DNA from: Pseudoalteromonas xiamenensis
GTDB taxonomy: Bacteria > Pseudomonadota > Gammaproteobacteria > Enterobacterales > Alteromonadaceae
Direction: 5' to 3' (one strand)
Assembly (NCBI RefSeq): GCF_042431545.1
Contig: NZ_JBHLYX010000001.1
DNA: 64,000 nucleotides
The position numbers and the translations under genes were made by a program. Under the pieces are notes generated by a model, which did not search any database, had not been told where the DNA came from, and was given only the letters and a program-made list of their open reading frames with translations. This document shows, piece by piece, positions 41,548 to 49,093 of this stretch. Every line of letters begins with the position of its first letter. Position 1 is the stretch's first letter.

Positions 41548-44331
41548 ATGAAACTAAATAAAATAATGATGGCGATGCCGATTCTTGGCTTAAGCCTTAG
41601 CATACAAGCGAATACAAATGACGTTCGAGATTTTGCACCGTTAAAAAATGAGCAAATCGATGTGTCAGCACATGCGCATATAAATACGGTCGACAATCGA
41701 GCACCTCAAAAATCTCAACAAGCAGAGCATGTCGCTCACCAACTCAAACTCAGTAAGCAAATTTTGAATGTGGCAACGTCCGACGCGCTTGCAACATGTG
41801 ATACTGCGGCGTTTGTGAACGCATCAGCTCAAACGGTTGTTTCTCAGATCACCAATCAAGGTCCTTATTGCGTCAATGATTTATTTTCGGCAAGTGCAGT
41901 ACAGCAAGTTGGTATTTTTACGTCGGAGAAAATGATTGCAGCAGCGCAAAGCACAAAAGCGGCAGCGCAAAGTTACCAAGGTGATGGAAACGCCGATATC
42001 GAAGCGCTCATTTTATTTTTGCGAGCGGGTTTCTATGCAGAATTTTATAACGATGGTGTTACCTTCTCTGCTGAAGTGACTACACAAGCTCGCGCCGCGA
42101 TAGATGCGTTTGTTGCGAATAGCCATTTCTATGACAATAGCGATGCTCATGGTGCGGTACTGGGCGAATTTTTAATTGCTATGGACAGCACAGAGCTTCA
42201 GGATGTGTATTTGCCAATCGTAAAAACGTGGTTGTCAAAATGGGATCAAAACTACGCAGCAACACGCAATATGCGTCGTGCGGTAAATAATGTCTTCACG
42301 CTTTTATATCGAGGCCAATGGAACACTAATTACGTTAACCTTGCAAAAAATGATGCGCAACTTGTCGACCTACTTGCGCAATTTACACAAAAAACGTGGA
42401 TGGTGGGTTCGGATGCTGAATACCTTGCGGTCAACGCGGCTGGGGAGCTTGCACGTTTAACTAAGTATTCTGATGGTAATATTCAAACTAGAGTCGATGC
42501 GGCACTTAATACGCTGTTTTCTACTTATAAAAGCTACGGATACGGTGACGCTCTTTGGTTAAATGCAGCAGATGTTGCAAGTTACTATTCTGATTGTAGC
42601 AAATACAATATTTGTAACTTTGATAAGACGCTCGAATCACAAGTGCTTGCTCAAATACATGAGTGTAGCTCTACAATTAAAATCCGTGCTCAAGAACTGA
42701 CAGCATTACAGCTACAATCGGCCTGTACCACTATGGAAGCAGAAGAATCTCGATTCCATACGAGCCTTACCACAAACAACCAGCCGGTTGCGAACGACAA
42801 TAATACGTTTTTACAGGTAAACATCTTTAATAGCAGTGCGGATTATCAGAAATACGCGAAAGCGATTTTCAAAATAGACACAAATAATGGAGGCATGTAT
42901 TTGGAAGGAGACCCTAGTAAAGTAGGGAATCAAGCAAACTTCATTGCTTATGAAGCCAGCTACGCTAAGCCAGATCACTATATCTGGAATTTAGAACATG
43001 AATATGTGCATTATCTAGATGGCCGATTTGACATGTATGGTGATTTTAATGCGCCAACAGAAGATGTGGTTTGGTGGAGTGAAGGGGTTGCCGAATATAT
43101 TGCGAATCAAAATGATAACCAAGCTGCAATCGATACGATAAAAGATGGCAGTGTCTATTCTCTTGGCGAAGTATTTGCAACAACTTACGATGGTTTCGAT
43201 CAAGATCGTATTTATCGCTGGGGCTATTTAGCCGTGCGTTTTATGTTTGAACGTCATTTTGCGGAAGTCGAATCAATGCTGTCAAAAACGAGAGTAGGGG
43301 ATTGGGCGGGCTATAAAGCAAAAACAAACAGCTGGGCAAGTAGCTATGCAAACGAGTTTACACAGTGGACTCAAGACTTAGCGTCGGGTTCGTCAAACCA
43401 AGCTCCAAATGCACAAATCAATGGTCCATATGAAGCAACAGCGGGTCAAGCTATTGCGTTCAGTAGCAATGGCTCAAACGATCCAGATGGCCAAATCACA
43501 AGCTATTTGTGGGATTTCGGTGATGGTACGCAAAGTAACGAAGCCAACCCGAGTCATACGTTTGCAGGTGAAGGCACTTACAACGTGAAGCTCACCGTAA
43601 CGGATAATCAGGGATTATCTTCACAAGTTACGACGACAGCTAAGGTGTTAGCTGGTAACACAGGTACTGTGTTAAACAAGGGCGTTGCGGTAACAGTGAA
43701 TGGTAGTCAAGACGAAGAAAAGCGTTTTACGTTCAATGTACCAGGTGGCGCGACCGATTTAAGTTTTGTGACAAGCGGTGGCACTGGTGACGCGGATCTT
43801 TACGTCAAGTTCGATAGTGCACCGAGCACAACAAGTTTCGATTGTCGACCGTATGTTGGCGGTAATAGCGAGCGCTGTGATGTTGCTTCACCAACTGCCG
43901 GGACTTACCATGTTATGCTGCGCGGATACAACGCCTTCTCAAGTGTGAGCTTGGTTGCAAATTATACCTCCCCTGCGAGCAATCTACCGGATGCTTGCGC
44001 TACTCAGGGTCCCGTGACTGGCGGACGCCTCTCTGCAGGCGTTGCGACGTGTTTAGGAAATACAGCCCCGATTTGGTTGAGTTTAGAAAACGTCAGTGGT
44101 CAACAAAGCATTAGTATTGAGACCGCAAATGGTTCTGGTGACCTTGGTCTAGAATACAGTAATGCAGGATGGCCAACAGAAAGTAATGTTGAGGCGAGTT
44201 CGTTTAGAACAGGGAATGGCGAATGTATTAACCTGTCAAATCAATCGCAATACTGGGGTTACTTGAAGGTGACAGGTAACGCACAAGGAGCCACTATTTT
44301 AGTTAAATACAATGATGGGTGGTGCAACTAG
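41548..44331 (+). CDS. Secreted M9 collagenase with PKD and PPC domains
   Basis: 927-residue zinc metalloprotease related to Vibrio collagenases. Signal peptide MKLNKIMMAMPILGLSLSIQA. The N-terminal ~70-380 is the collagenase activator-type helical region. The catalytic domain carries HEYVH (His484, Glu485, His488), with the likely third ligand in EGVAEY at residues 512-517. Then come a PKD domain (about 625-710, ending LTVTDNQGLSSQ), a PPC domain (about 720-810, with GTGDADLYVKF and YHVMLRGYN) and a second, Cys-containing PPC-like C-terminal module (about 820-927). The C-terminal modules help binding to collagen or are processed during secretion. Type II secretion is likely. RBS GAAGG precedes the ATG. 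Collagen or gelatin peptides would feed the cell's peptide-use genes. Confidence 0.9.
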   Translation: MKLNKIMMAMPILGLSLSIQANTNDVRDFAPLKNEQIDVSAHAHINTVDNRAPQKSQQAEHVAHQLKLSKQILNVATSDALATCDTAAFVNASAQTVVSQITNQGPYCVNDLFSASAVQQVGIFTSEKMIAAAQSTKAAAQSYQGDGNADIEALILFLRAGFYAEFYNDGVTFSAEVTTQARAAIDAFVANSHFYDNSDAHGAVLGEFLIAMDSTELQDVYLPIVKTWLSKWDQNYAATRNMRRAVNNVFTLLYRGQWNTNYVNLAKNDAQLVDLLAQFTQKTWMVGSDAEYLAVNAAGELARLTKYSDGNIQTRVDAALNTLFSTYKSYGYGDALWLNAADVASYYSDCSKYNICNFDKTLESQVLAQIHECSSTIKIRAQELTALQLQSACTTMEAEESRFHTSLTTNNQPVANDNNTFLQVNIFNSSADYQKYAKAIFKIDTNNGGMYLEGDPSKVGNQANFIAYEASYAKPDHYIWNLEHEYVHYLDGRFDMYGDFNAPTEDVVWWSEGVAEYIANQNDNQAAIDTIKDGSVYSLGEVFATTYDGFDQDRIYRWGYLAVRFMFERHFAEVESMLSKTRVGDWAGYKAKTNSWASSYANEFTQWTQDLASGSSNQAPNAQINGPYEATAGQAIAFSSNGSNDPDGQITSYLWDFGDGTQSNEANPSHTFAGEGTYNVKLTVTDNQGLSSQVTTTAKVLAGNTGTVLNKGVAVTVNGSQDEEKRFTFNVPGGATDLSFVTSGGTGDADLYVKFDSAPSTTSFDCRPYVGGNSERCDVASPTAGTYHVMLRGYNAFSSVSLVANYTSPASNLPDACATQGPVTGGRLSAGVATCLGNTAPIWLSLENVSGQQSISIETANGSGDLGLEYSNAGWPTESNVEASSFRTGNGECINLSNQSQYWGYLKVTGNAQGATILVKYNDGWCN

Positions 44332-44385
44332 CCCGCATGTTACACGTCATCATAGACCCAGTTAAAATAAATTGGGGTCAAATTT

Positions 44386-44413
44386 AAAAGGTTGGAATAT
44401 ATTCCAGCCTTTT
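44386..44413. terminator. Bidirectional terminator between collagenase and tusE
   Basis: AAAAGGTTGGAAT / ATTCCAGCCTTTT, one G-T pair, 2-nt loop, with a following AT-rich tail on both strands. Confidence 0.8.
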
Positions 44414-44426
44414 ATTTTATTCATAT

Positions 44427-44756
44427 TTATATACATTTTGCGGGTTTTGGCAGACCTGCAATTTTTGTGGCTTGCTTAGCGGGGCCTTTTGGGAAAAGTT
44501 TGTAAAGGTACATACTGTTTCCTTTGTCTTCACCAAGTGCTTTGGCCATAGCTTTAACAAGCATTCGAATTGCCGGACTCGTCTCATATTCGATGTAAAA
44601 GTTCCTGACAAAATGAATTACTTCCCAGTGAGCAGGGGAAAGAACGATTTTCTCTTCGATAGCGAGTAATTCGGCAAGTTCTTCAGACCATTGTGTATGG
44701 TCGAGTAAATAGCCGTGTTTATCCGTTTCAATTGTGTTGCCATTAAATTCGATCAT
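44427..44756 (-). CDS. tusE: TusE, DsrC-family sulfur carrier
   Basis: 109-residue acceptor of persulfide sulfur from TusBCD, which passes it to MnmA for 2-thiouridine at the wobble base of tRNA. DKHGYLLDHTQWSEELAELLA and the invariant C-terminal Cys (PKPAKCI) are typical DsrC/TusE features; the active Cys is the penultimate residue, as in E. coli. It is the last of the leftward tusDCBE group. Only 3 bases separate it from tusB. Confidence 0.94.
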   Translation of the reverse strand: MIEFNGNTIETDKHGYLLDHTQWSEELAELLAIEEKIVLSPAHWEVIHFVRNFYIEYETSPAIRMLVKAMAKALGEDKGNSMYLYKLFPKGPAKQATKIAGLPKPAKCI

Positions 44757-44759
44757 GAC

Positions 44760-45020
44760 TTACCAAGTAATATTTGTTTTATGTGAGAGTACAAGAGCCA
44801 CAAACTCTTCATCTGTAACCATTTTAAAGGGAGCTGGCGCTTTCACATCTCGAGCTTGTGCGCATGAATCAAGTAAGTACTTATCGCCCTTTAAATCCAC
44901 GAAGCGTGAAACGCAATAACTAGCATCTTGAGTCAACAATACACTATCGTTTTCAGTAAGCATTGCGAGTTGATGCGACTTCAATTCTGCGCTAGTAAAG
45001 ATGTACAAGGTATTCATCAT
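44760..45020 (-). CDS. tusB: TusB, sulfurtransferase complex subunit
   Basis: 86-residue DsrH-like subunit of the TusBCD complex. MNTLYIFTSAE, LTENDSVLLTQDASY, and MVTDEEFVALVLSHKTNITW at the end fit TusB. Two adjacent ATG codons are possible starts; the first overlaps the tusC stop by 4 bases. It lacks a catalytic Cys as expected; sulfur transfer is done by TusD. It is a complete, short gene in the tus operon. Confidence 0.9.
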   Translation of the reverse strand: MMNTLYIFTSAELKSHQLAMLTENDSVLLTQDASYCVSRFVDLKGDKYLLDSCAQARDVKAPAPFKMVTDEEFVALVLSHKTNITW

Positions 45021-45373
45021 AACGTGACCACTTTCTCAAATGAGTTTATCAATGTGCTTTGTTCATCACTTGATAATACTTTTACCTCTAATACTAAACA
45101 ATCTGCTGTGAGACCACTCGCTTCAAGGCACTGTTGGCTTACGTAAAGCTGATCAACGTCGTATATATCAAGCGTTTTCATTGATTTAAACACATCTTTC
45201 ATACCAAGGATTCTAGGATTTTGGTTTTTGCGAAGCGAATGAATACTTTGTCCGACGAATAACCATGCAACTTCTGCATCAACGGCAGCAAAGATAAGTG
45301 CCATATCTAGAGCGTCTTTTAAACTGCTCAGATGGTAGGGGGCGTGTTCTGTAATTACCAAGACTTTTGTCAT
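45017..45373 (-). CDS. tusC: TusC, sulfurtransferase complex subunit
   Basis: 118-residue DsrF-like subunit of TusBCD. The N-terminus MTKVLVITEHAPYHLSSLKDALDMAL-like segment and WLFVGQSIHSLR are recognised; the length matches the 119 of E. coli. The ATG at 45373 overlaps the tusD stop by 4 bases (ATGA) and is chosen over an upstream in-frame ATG at 45388. It forms the core heterohexamer with TusB and TusD. Complete. Confidence 0.92.
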   Translation of the reverse strand: MTKVLVITEHAPYHLSSLKDALDMALIFAAVDAEVAWLFVGQSIHSLRKNQNPRILGMKDVFKSMKTLDIYDVDQLYVSQQCLEASGLTADCLVLEVKVLSSDEQSTLINSFEKVVTL

Positions 45374-45720
45374 TTGAATTGCACCCATTTATCCGCTTTA
45401 CTGGTTTTCATTGCAAATTCAGCTAAACCGGCCACGTCGAATAGGCCAGTATCTGCTGCTACTCCCCGATTTTCCGCAGCGGTAACGCATAAGAGTAAGG
45501 GAATCGATAAGGCCTTTAAGTCTAACCAAAGCTGATTAATACTAAGTTGGTCTGTTGGTTGGTTGATACCCTCTTGCGCGTGATACACGCCGTCTTGATA
45601 TAAAAAGACACAATCAATACGATGCCCATTTTTCAATGCGGCTTGTGCGAATCGTGAAAGCGCCTGTAAAGCGCTGAGCACGCTTGGTGAGCTGTGCAGA
45701 GATAAAACAAACGATGCCAA
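45370..45720 (-). CDS. tusD: TusD, catalytic subunit of the sulfurtransferase complex
   Basis: 116-residue DsrE-like subunit that receives persulfide from TusA. The active cysteine lies in LLLCVTAAENRGV, at the place of E. coli Cys78; VFLYQDGVYHA is typical. It is the first gene of the tusDCBE operon. Together the four genes give the complete TusBCD-TusE relay; tusA and mnmA are not in the window. Between it and the Bax-inhibitor gene lies a terminator for the latter. Confidence 0.93.
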   Translation of the reverse strand: MASFVLSLHSSPSVLSALQALSRFAQAALKNGHRIDCVFLYQDGVYHAQEGINQPTDQLSINQLWLDLKALSIPLLLCVTAAENRGVAADTGLFDVAGLAEFAMKTSKADKWVQFK

Positions 45721-45731
45721 AAGTTATCCAA

Positions 45732-45757
45732 AAAAAAGCCCCAAATTTGGGGCTTAT
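45732..45757 (-). terminator. Terminator of the Bax-inhibitor gene
   Basis: Palindrome AAGCCCCAAA/TTTGGGGCTT (45736-45755), followed on the leftward strand by a run of T (eight residues). Confidence 0.85.
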
Positions 45758-45775
45758 TTTAGCAAACTATTTTGC

Positions 45776-46441
45776 TTAGTCATCACTTGCACCTAAAAGA
45801 GCCAACAATGACGTGAAAAGGTTATAAATATTTAGGTATAAACTTACGGTTGCCAAGACATAGTTCGTTTCGCCACCGTTAATGATACGGCTCGTATCGA
45901 AAAGGATAAGTCCCGACATTATAAGTACAACGGCAGCATTGATAACCATGAACATCAACGAGCTACCTAGGAAGAGGTTAACTAGGCTTGAGATGATCAC
46001 AACAATTAAGCCGACCATTAGGAAACCACCCATGAAAGAGAAGTCTTTCTTGGTAGTTAAAGCGTAAGCGGATAATCCGAAGAAAATAAGCGCCGTTGAG
46101 CCAAGCGCTTGCATAATCAACATACCGCCATTAGGCATCGCTGCGTAATGAGTCAACAATGGGCCTAAACCAAATCCCATGATCCCAGTAAATAGGAATA
46201 CAAGACCAATTGCAGATGATGAGTTTGCTTTTTTCTGAATAACGAACAGCAACACAAGCCCAATTAACGAACAAATCATGCCAGTGAAGCGAGGCAAAGC
46301 CATCGTCATTGAAATTCCCGCAGTGACAGCGCTGAATGCCAATGTCATTGCTAATAAAAAGTAGGTGTTTTTAAGAACCTTGTTCGTCTCGATAGAAGAC
46401 GACAGGGGTCTTGCATTTTGATACGACTGGTTAAACGCCAT
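45776..46441 (-). CDS. yccA: YccA-type Bax inhibitor-1 family membrane protein
   Basis: 221-residue inner-membrane protein with seven hydrophobic helices. The Bax-inhibitor-1 family features are a hydrophobic run with SSAIGLVFLFTGIMGFGLGP, and the C-terminal ATVSLYLNIYNLFTSLLALLG with SDD at the end. In E. coli YccA is a substrate and modulator of FtsH, and it also lies next to tusE. Complete; 7-TM topology with Asp residues near the C-terminus suggests possible pH- or calcium-gated leak function, known only for Gram-positive BI-1 homologues. Own promoter upstream and strong terminator downstream. Confidence 0.92.
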   Translation of the reverse strand: MAFNQSYQNARPLSSSIETNKVLKNTYFLLAMTLAFSAVTAGISMTMALPRFTGMICSLIGLVLLFVIQKKANSSSAIGLVFLFTGIMGFGLGPLLTHYAAMPNGGMLIMQALGSTALIFFGLSAYALTTKKDFSFMGGFLMVGLIVVIISSLVNLFLGSSLMFMVINAAVVLIMSGLILFDTSRIINGGETNYVLATVSLYLNIYNLFTSLLALLGASDD

Positions 46442-46650
46442 GCTTAACTCCTTAGTTAAAGCTATTTAATTTCCTATATGGTACCTAAAGTAAGGTTATC
46501 AAGACTGGACACATAGGGCAATTTAAACTCGATTATATAGACCTACAGTGACCTAAAAAGTTCTAAGTAGATAAATTTTAATCAAAATGATCCTTTTATA
46601 AACGCATGTGACAAAAAGTAACCACTTAAACGTGTTTTTGAAAAAAACAC

Positions 46651-46679
46651 TTCACATTACAAAATAGTTTCTCTATTAT
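46651..46679 (+). promoter_or_regulatory. Sigma-70 promoter for tRNA-Ser genes
   Basis: TTCACA (46651-46656), 17-base spacer, TATTAT (46674-46679), then a GC-rich discriminator TCGCCCCGC before the first tRNA starting at 46692. A GC-rich discriminator is typical of stringently controlled stable-RNA promoters. Confidence 0.65.
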
Positions 46680-46691
46680 TCGCCCCGCTGC

Positions 46692-46782
46692 GGAGAGATG
46701 GCTGAGTGGTTGAAAGCACCGGTCTTGAAAACCGGCATACGTTAATAGCGTATCTAGGGTTCAAATCCCTATCTCTCCGCCA
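46692..46782 (+). tRNA. tRNA-Ser (anticodon UGA), copy 1
   Basis: 91 nt with encoded CCA. Acceptor stem GGAGAGA / TCTCTCC, discriminator G, long variable arm (CATACGTTAATAGCGTAT) as in serine tRNA, T-loop GGTTCAAATCC. The anticodon loop CTTGAAA gives UGA, which reads UCA and, by wobble, other UCN codons. It is the first of two identical tandem genes. Confidence 0.97.
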
Positions 46783-46826
46783 CCAAATTTAGAATAGTGT
46801 ACCAAAGTACAGTGTTCATCGGTTTA

Positions 46827-46917
46827 GGAGAGATGGCTGAGTGGTTGAAAGCACCGGTCTTGAAAACCGGCATACGTTAATAGCGTATCTAGGGTTCAAA
46901 TCCCTATCTCTCCGCCA
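46827..46917 (+). tRNA. tRNA-Ser (anticodon UGA), copy 2
   Basis: 91 nt, identical to copy 1 over its full length, separated by 44 bases. Same acceptor stem, UGA anticodon, long variable arm and encoded CCA. The pair is probably transcribed from one promoter and ends in the terminator that follows. It looks like a recent tandem duplication. Confidence 0.97.
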
Positions 46918-46921
46918 TATA

Positions 46922-46952
46922 CAGAAAGCCGCTACGATGTAGCGGCTTTTTT
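46922..46952 (+). terminator. Terminator of the tRNA-Ser pair
   Basis: Stem AAAGCCGCTAC / GTAGCGGCTTT with a 3-nt loop, then TTTG and a T run. Confidence 0.88.
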
Positions 46953-47139
46953 GTTTTTTGCGCCATACCATCACAATGATTGCATCACCAAGCCAGCGTT
47001 CCTTCAACATTCTCTTTTGTCTTTTAATTTCCCGTTTAATTTTCATTTAGGCTTGCTCATTCATAATACCAAAGTCGAGTTGTATATCGGCTTATCTCCG
47101 CCATGCTGTCTAGTAATGATGTGAAGTAATGAGATCAAT

Positions 47140-47526
47140 ATGAAAGCAAATATTGTAAAAGGCGTAGGTTATTCGTTTTTGTCGCCGGTAATTGTGGGCG
47201 TTACGCTGGGGCTGTTTTATTCGTTGACACTCGAAGGAGGGTCTAGTGCTACCTTCTTTGCTTTATTACTAAGTGCAGTGGCAAATGCGCATATTGTTGG
47301 TCTTGCCATGGCATTATTTGTGGTACCCATATACCTATATTCGGTCAAAAAAGGCATGGTGAATTACAGTGTGATTTTGACTGCAGGTTTGTTAGGTGGA
47401 GCTGTGTTCAGTTATATTTTCGCCGCTACATCTGGGGCGGCGTTTCTCGTCAATGCAATTATGTCGGGATTAGCTGCTGGTTTGTTTTTATTCGGTTTGC
47501 GTAGGTCGAGCGTAAAGCTTGCTTAA
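47140..47526 (+). CDS. Hypothetical small membrane protein, four helices
   Basis: 128-residue protein with about four hydrophobic segments (SPVIVGVTLGLFYSL, ANAHIVGLAMALFVVPIYLY, VILTAGLLGGAVFSYIF, FLVNAIMSGLAAGLFLFGLR) and a short basic C-terminus. No recognised family. Helices contain many Gly and Ala, which is usual for small inner-membrane proteins. The RBS is weak and no neighbour suggests a role; it stands between the tRNA pair and msrC. The reading frame is complete and its amino-acid content is plausible, so I accept it as a gene. Confidence 0.6.
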   Translation: MKANIVKGVGYSFLSPVIVGVTLGLFYSLTLEGGSSATFFALLLSAVANAHIVGLAMALFVVPIYLYSVKKGMVNYSVILTAGLLGGAVFSYIFAATSGAAFLVNAIMSGLAAGLFLFGLRRSSVKLA

Positions 47527-47540
47527 AATTTGTCCTAGGT

Positions 47541-47596
47541 GCGCTAAATTTACAGAGAAATAACACTTTTTCAGTGGAAAAGGTTTCATTTAGCGC
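47541..47596. repeat. 56-base inverted repeat before msrC
   Basis: Arms GCGCTAAAT (47541-47549) and ATTTAGCGC (47588-47596) are exact complements with 38 bases between; the inner part can form a second weak stem (CACTTTTTC with GGAAAAGG). It starts 15 bases after the stop of the small membrane gene and ends 48 bases before the msrC ATG. It could be a 5'-leader structure, terminator-like element or a protein site. Confidence 0.5.
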
Positions 47597-47644
47597 CATG
47601 AAAGAGTACCTTAAGCTTCTGTGTATTTATTTTCGAAGTACTTC

Positions 47645-48103
47645 ATGCAGAAGCAAGATTTTTACCAAAGTTTAACTCTTCAGGCTCGTGGGCTAACTGA
47701 AGGGGAATCAAACCTAATTGCCAATATGGCAAACATCAGTGCATTGCTGTGGATGTCGTTAGAAGACATTAATTGGGTTGGTTTTTACTTGATGGATTCT
47801 CCAAACGAGCTCGTGCTTGGTCCTTTCCAAGGCAAACCAGCATGCATTCGTATCCCCGTTGGTAAAGGCGTGTGTGGCACTGCAGTTGCGCAGCGCGCTA
47901 CTCAACTTGTATTTGACGTACACGAATTCGCAGGTCATATCGCTTGTGATGCAGCTTCTAATTCGGAAATTGTAATTCCTGTCTATAAAAATGGTGAAGT
48001 TATCGCTGTGTTGGACATTGATAGTCCTTCCGTTGGCCGTTTTGATGAACAGGACAAAATTGGTTTAGAAGCGTTAGTAAAAGCGTTTGAGGCAACGCTT
48101 TAA
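47645..48103 (+). CDS. msrC: Free methionine-(R)-sulfoxide reductase (fRMsr), GAF domain
   Basis: Reduces free L-methionine-R-sulfoxide in the cytoplasm, using thioredoxin. 152 residues, one GAF domain. The three active-site cysteines are present: ACIRIPVGKGVCGTAV has two and GHIACDAASNSE the third. DINWVGFYL, LVLGPFQGKPA and VLDIDSPS are family blocks. The frame runs back to a GTG at 47621, but MQKQDFYQSL at 47645 aligns with the family N-terminus. Its stop overlaps the next start by one base (TAATG). Confidence 0.93.
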   Translation: MQKQDFYQSLTLQARGLTEGESNLIANMANISALLWMSLEDINWVGFYLMDSPNELVLGPFQGKPACIRIPVGKGVCGTAVAQRATQLVFDVHEFAGHIACDAASNSEIVIPVYKNGEVIAVLDIDSPSVGRFDEQDKIGLEALVKAFEATL

Positions 48104-48381
48104 TGAAAGATTTACTTCAAGTTCAAGACTATCTTTTCAGTCATTTTGATGTAGGTGATTGGGAAGGGGAAGAAGAGCAAGTTGCCGAAACACTCAACGA
48201 ATTAATTCATTTTGCATGGGATCTTCTTCCGGACGATCTTGATTGTGAAACGATAGACGAAATTATAAATGGTATTTGGGAGCATCTTCGCGGCGACACG
48301 GCTTTGCTGGACGCTGAATTTGAAGAGCTAACTGACTGGGTTACGCAATATGTTCACTCATCTCTCGATGAGCAGATGTAA
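48103..48381 (+). CDS. Small acidic protein between msrC and proQ, unknown function
   Basis: 92-residue very acidic protein (many Asp and Glu; few Lys or Arg). It has Trp-rich, helical segments such as FHFDVGDWEGEEEQVAE-type and ELIHFAWDLLPDDLD, and DWVTQYVHSSLDEQM at the end. No signal peptide or membrane helix. The start overlaps the msrC stop by one base, and proQ begins 15 bases after its stop, so it is translated with msrC. I do not recognise a family with a known role. Its acidity suggests a nucleic-acid-mimicking or chaperone-like adaptor, but that is a guess. Confidence 0.72.
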   Translation: MKDLLQVQDYLFSHFDVGDWEGEEEQVAETLNELIHFAWDLLPDDLDCETIDEIINGIWEHLRGDTALLDAEFEELTDWVTQYVHSSLDEQM

Positions 48382-48396
48382 TAAATAGGTTCAAAA

Positions 48397-49080
48397 ATGG
48401 AAACCACAAACAAGCTAAAAGACATAAACGAAGTGTTGGAGTTCCTTTATAAGGAATTCCCGAATTGCTTCAAAGCCAAAGACGGCATCAAACCACTTAA
48501 AGTGGGTATTTTTAAGGATATTGCGGAGCGTATTGAAGGCTCTGAGCAAGTTAGCAAAACGCAAGTTCGTCAAGCACTTCGCAAGTATACGTCTAACTGG
48601 CGCTACCTTGAATCTGTTACTCAAAATGAATTCCGTATCGATTTAGACGGTAATCAAGCAGAGAAAATCGAAGCAGAACATATTGAACATGCTCAAAAAG
48701 CGTTAGAAGAATCACGTGCTAAACGTGCGAAAAAACCAGCACCTAAAGGCAAACGTCCATTTGTTAAACGTGATGGTGCACCTCGTGAAGGTGGTTCGTC
48801 TGACACAAAACCTTACAAAAAGCGTCCATTTGATCGTAACAAAGGTGACGACAAACGAGCTAGAGTAAATAGTAAACCTGCTGAAGCGCCTGTGAAGCGT
48901 ACTGGCAAAGTTGAGCTATTACCTGCCTCTGAAGTTAAAGTAAATGCAAAGGTTAAAGTGAAGCTTGGCCAGACTTTAGTAAATGCTACGATTACTGAAG
49001 TGAATAAAGACGAAGTATTTGTTGAACTCGTCACAGGAATGCAAGTCAAAACCAAAGCAGACAGTTTGTACTTTATCTAA
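48397..49080 (+). CDS. proQ: ProQ, FinO-domain RNA chaperone
   Basis: 227-residue RNA-binding protein that binds sRNAs and mRNA 3' ends. The FinO/ProQ domain (residues ~1-115, with VLEFLYKEFPNCF, KPLKVGIFKDI and VRQALRKYTSNWRYL) is followed by a Lys/Arg-rich disordered linker (about 115-170) and a C-terminal Tudor-like domain (KVKVKLGQTLVNATITEV). All three parts are as in E. coli ProQ. It precedes prc, the conserved gene order in gammaproteobacteria; prc starts 13 bases after its stop. Confidence 0.95.
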   Translation: METTNKLKDINEVLEFLYKEFPNCFKAKDGIKPLKVGIFKDIAERIEGSEQVSKTQVRQALRKYTSNWRYLESVTQNEFRIDLDGNQAEKIEAEHIEHAQKALEESRAKRAKKPAPKGKRPFVKRDGAPREGGSSDTKPYKKRPFDRNKGDDKRARVNSKPAEAPVKRTGKVELLPASEVKVNAKVKVKLGQTLVNATITEVNKDEVFVELVTGMQVKTKADSLYFI

Positions 49081-49093
49081 AAAGGAGTCGCGT

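Noticed and set aside
46816..47046. Leftward open frame over tRNA-Ser copy 2 and its terminator
   Set aside because: It covers a tRNA gene on the other strand; the peptide contains the translated complement of the tRNA and has no plausible start context.
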